Source: Branchiostoma floridae (lineage: Eukaryota > Chordata > Leptocardii > Amphioxiformes > Branchiostomatidae). From it: a stretch of 64,000 nucleotides of DNA. Positions 62,298 through 64,000 of the stretch are shown piece after piece. The position numbers were made by a program, and so were the translations under genes. The stretch spans positions 1,015,052 to 1,079,051 of the forward strand of contig NC_049985.1 in the NCBI RefSeq assembly GCF_000003815.2, given 5' to 3'. Numbering within the stretch: position 1 is the stretch's first letter; the number at the start of each line of letters is the position of its first letter. The notes under the pieces are model-generated. The model did not search any database, was not told the DNA's origin, and saw nothing but the letters and a program-made list of their open reading frames with translations.

Positions 62298-62461
62298 GTC
62301 AGATAGTCCGCTTACACCGTCTGAGGAGTTCGCTAGACTATAAATGATATACTTGGTGTGTTTCGTACATGATGCAGTTAATTAGCAATCGTACGGTTTA
62401 TATATTTCTGCTGTGTGGATCAATTAGCTTGGGCTATCTAAACCATATAACAGAACATTAT

Positions 62462-63260
62462 TACCTCCATGAAATGTCATGGAATGGAGGTTATATTTTC
62501 TGTTAGGTGTCTCTGTCTGTGTAGATGTTTACTCAAGAACGGCTGGATGGATTGGTTTCATACTTGTTGTGTTGGTGGGGTGTGATAAAAGCTCGAAACG
62601 ATGAGATTTTGGAAGCCGTATCTGTCGTTATAATTGATGTAATAATGTCAGAAATCACCCCTATATCTGAGATATATTGGTACAGGCATCGTGCTTTAAG
62701 TGTTTGTTAATGGGCTTAGCTCCAAGCAGGTGGTGAGGTGATTTGTTTCGCCAGTGATAGCTATGAACATATGTTTTTTTTTTTGATCAGTTGACAGCAA
62801 CTGTTTGGGGGAAACGATAGCCTCGACTCAAGAACGGCTGGGTGGATTGGTTTCATACTTGATGTGTCGGTGGGGTGTGATGATAGCTGGAAGTGATTAG
62901 ATTTTGGGCCCCTTATCTGTTGATATAATCGATGTAATAATATAAGAAATCACCCCTATATCTGCAATATATTGGAACAGGCATCGTGATTTCTCTCTTT
63001 GTTAATCGCATTATCTCCAAGCAGATGGTGAGGTGATTTTTTTCGCCAGTGATAGCCATGAACATATGTTTTTTGGGATCAGTTGACAACAACTGTTTGG
63101 GGGAAACGATAGCCTCGACTCAAGAACGGCTGGGTGGATTGGTTTCATACTTGATGTGTTGGTGGGGTGTGATGATAGCTGGAAGTGATTAAATTTTGGG
63201 CCCCTTATCTGTTGCTATAATCGATGTAATAATATCAGAAATCATATACAGTTGATATCG
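62462..63260. repeat. ~294 bp tandem repeat, nearly three copies, with palindromic head
   Basis: It begins with a short palindrome (ACCTCCATG...CATGGAATGGAGGT). CTCAAGAACGGCTGG[AG]TGG then recurs at 62532, 62827 and 63119. Each unit shares GGTTTCATACTTG, GGTGGGGTGTGATGATAGCT, CAGAAATCACCCCTATATCT and GGTGAGGTGATTT. The arrangement fits a non-autonomous element with internal tandem repeats. The short frames within it are not genes. Confidence 0.75.
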
Positions 63261-63412
63261 TAGAGAATCTTTTTGGGGGAACCAGGACAATTTTGAAAGT
63301 GATAATAAATTGTATTTATGTACTTTTGCGTTTAGGGGCATGCTGTATTATATTTCTTTTGTGCTGTTAGATGTTATGTGGTCCACCTTGCGTCACGCTG
63401 AAGTTTTGTTAG

Positions 63413-63917
63413 TCATCATCATCATCATCATCATCATCGGTCGACGTGATCAACGTAAACATGTTCGCACATGCTTACACACGACGGGGTGATACCGCCC
63501 CTTACGGGGTGACATACCCTTTCGCTGGCTAATTACAAGACGGGGATGGGCCAGGTCTCCCGTCCGGGTGAATGATGTAAATCACCGTGTGGCTGATACG
63601 GTATGGAGGTTTGCCAGGTCTCCAACCGGGTGATTTGAAGTGAATCACCAACTCCAGACAGAAGGGTTTGCGCCACCACACCGCACCATCGCACGTGTGG
63701 GGGTTCTTTAACGTGCATGGGGTGTGACTCTCCCCATACACGAGACCTCCATTTAACGTCCTATCCGAGGGACGACTCATTTTTCACTTGAGTAAAGTGA
63801 GGAAAGTCGTGTAAAGTGCCTTTCCCAAGGGCACAAGAGCGGCAACACGACAGGCGGATTCGAACCGGCGACCTCTCGGTCACGGGCCGAATACACTACC
63901 ACTGTGCTACGCGGCCC
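63413..63917 (-). mobile_element. tRNA-derived SINE (MetaSINE-like central domain)
   Basis: Read on the minus strand, the head has a tRNA-like promoter: A box TAGCACAGTGG (63899-63909) and a perfect B box GGTTCGAATCC (63856-63866). A central domain follows with GGACGTTAAATGGAGGTC and GCACGTTAAAGAACCC, resembling the domain shared by the MetaSINE superfamily. It ends in an ATG-type simple repeat (CAT units at 63413-63438). The tRNA-like part lacks normal pairing for a working tRNA gene. Family assignment is from memory of the motif. Confidence 0.7.
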
Positions 63918-64000
63918 CACAAACTATATACTATTTGTTAGTATGTACTCGGTTTTATTACATATCGATTATGTGGATGTGTTGATATTACCTTATGGTA

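Noticed and set aside
63841-63917. tRNA gene on the minus strand
   Set aside because: A and B boxes are present, but the rest continues into a SINE body and the cloverleaf is imperfect.

Overview
The window looks like animal nuclear DNA, most likely from a cephalochordate (Branchiostoma, amphioxus). The reasons are phased GT-AG introns, CR1/L2-like LINE fragments, many small DNA transposons, a tRNA-derived SINE and a lineage-type tandem gene expansion. The species call is inference from content, not a database match. I see no bacterial, viral, rRNA or CRISPR features.

The core of the window is five tandem copies (A to E, all on the + strand) of one large gene. They span 5693-11369 (A), 15757-23514 (B, interrupted by an assembly gap), 30145-35267 (C), 41064-47777 (D) and 53276-60347 (E). 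Positions 1 to about 1300 match the 3' flanks of B, C and E, so another copy probably ends just left of the window. Each gene has five exons (four in C, where exons 2 and 3 are fused). They are: a 702-708 nt first exon with degenerate TPR-like modules, two tiny exons, a 107 nt TPR-like exon, and a 3.4-4.4 kb last exon. The last exon encodes a nucleotidyltransferase fold of the DUF294/GlnD type (GLGS plus S-D-L-E motif), a helical DUF294_C-like region, and a C-terminal array of 44-residue kinesin-light-chain/nephrocystin-3-type TPRs. TPR number is 14, 21, 14, 20 and 14 in A to E. Predicted proteins are about 1430-1730 residues.

Four of the five genes (A, C, D, E) carry two NF-kappaB-type sites about 40-50 bp apart, roughly 90-155 bp upstream of the start codon. 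B has lost that block. An apparently active nucleotidyltransferase, a rapidly reshuffled TPR surface, tandem expansion and kappaB-type promoters together suggest a candidate, undescribed innate-immune or stress-sensing nucleotide-signalling receptor family. The function is inference.

The spacers are duplicated along with the genes and hold many mobile elements. These include a piggyBac-like element nested in an older inverted-repeat element (A-B), a 5'-truncated LINE with a clear empty site (B-C), a 1.23 kb foldback element (C-D), paired Harbinger-like MITEs (upstream of D and E), an RT fragment between 60 bp direct repeats and a 124 bp minisatellite (D-E). The right end has hairpin elements, a ~294 bp tandem repeat and a tRNA-derived SINE. 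Different parts of the copies pair differently (A/C and D/E in the 5' flank, B/E in intron 1, A/D in the body), which indicates repeated unequal exchange or gene conversion. The splice donor of exon 1 is weakened in C and is hit by a transposon in E.
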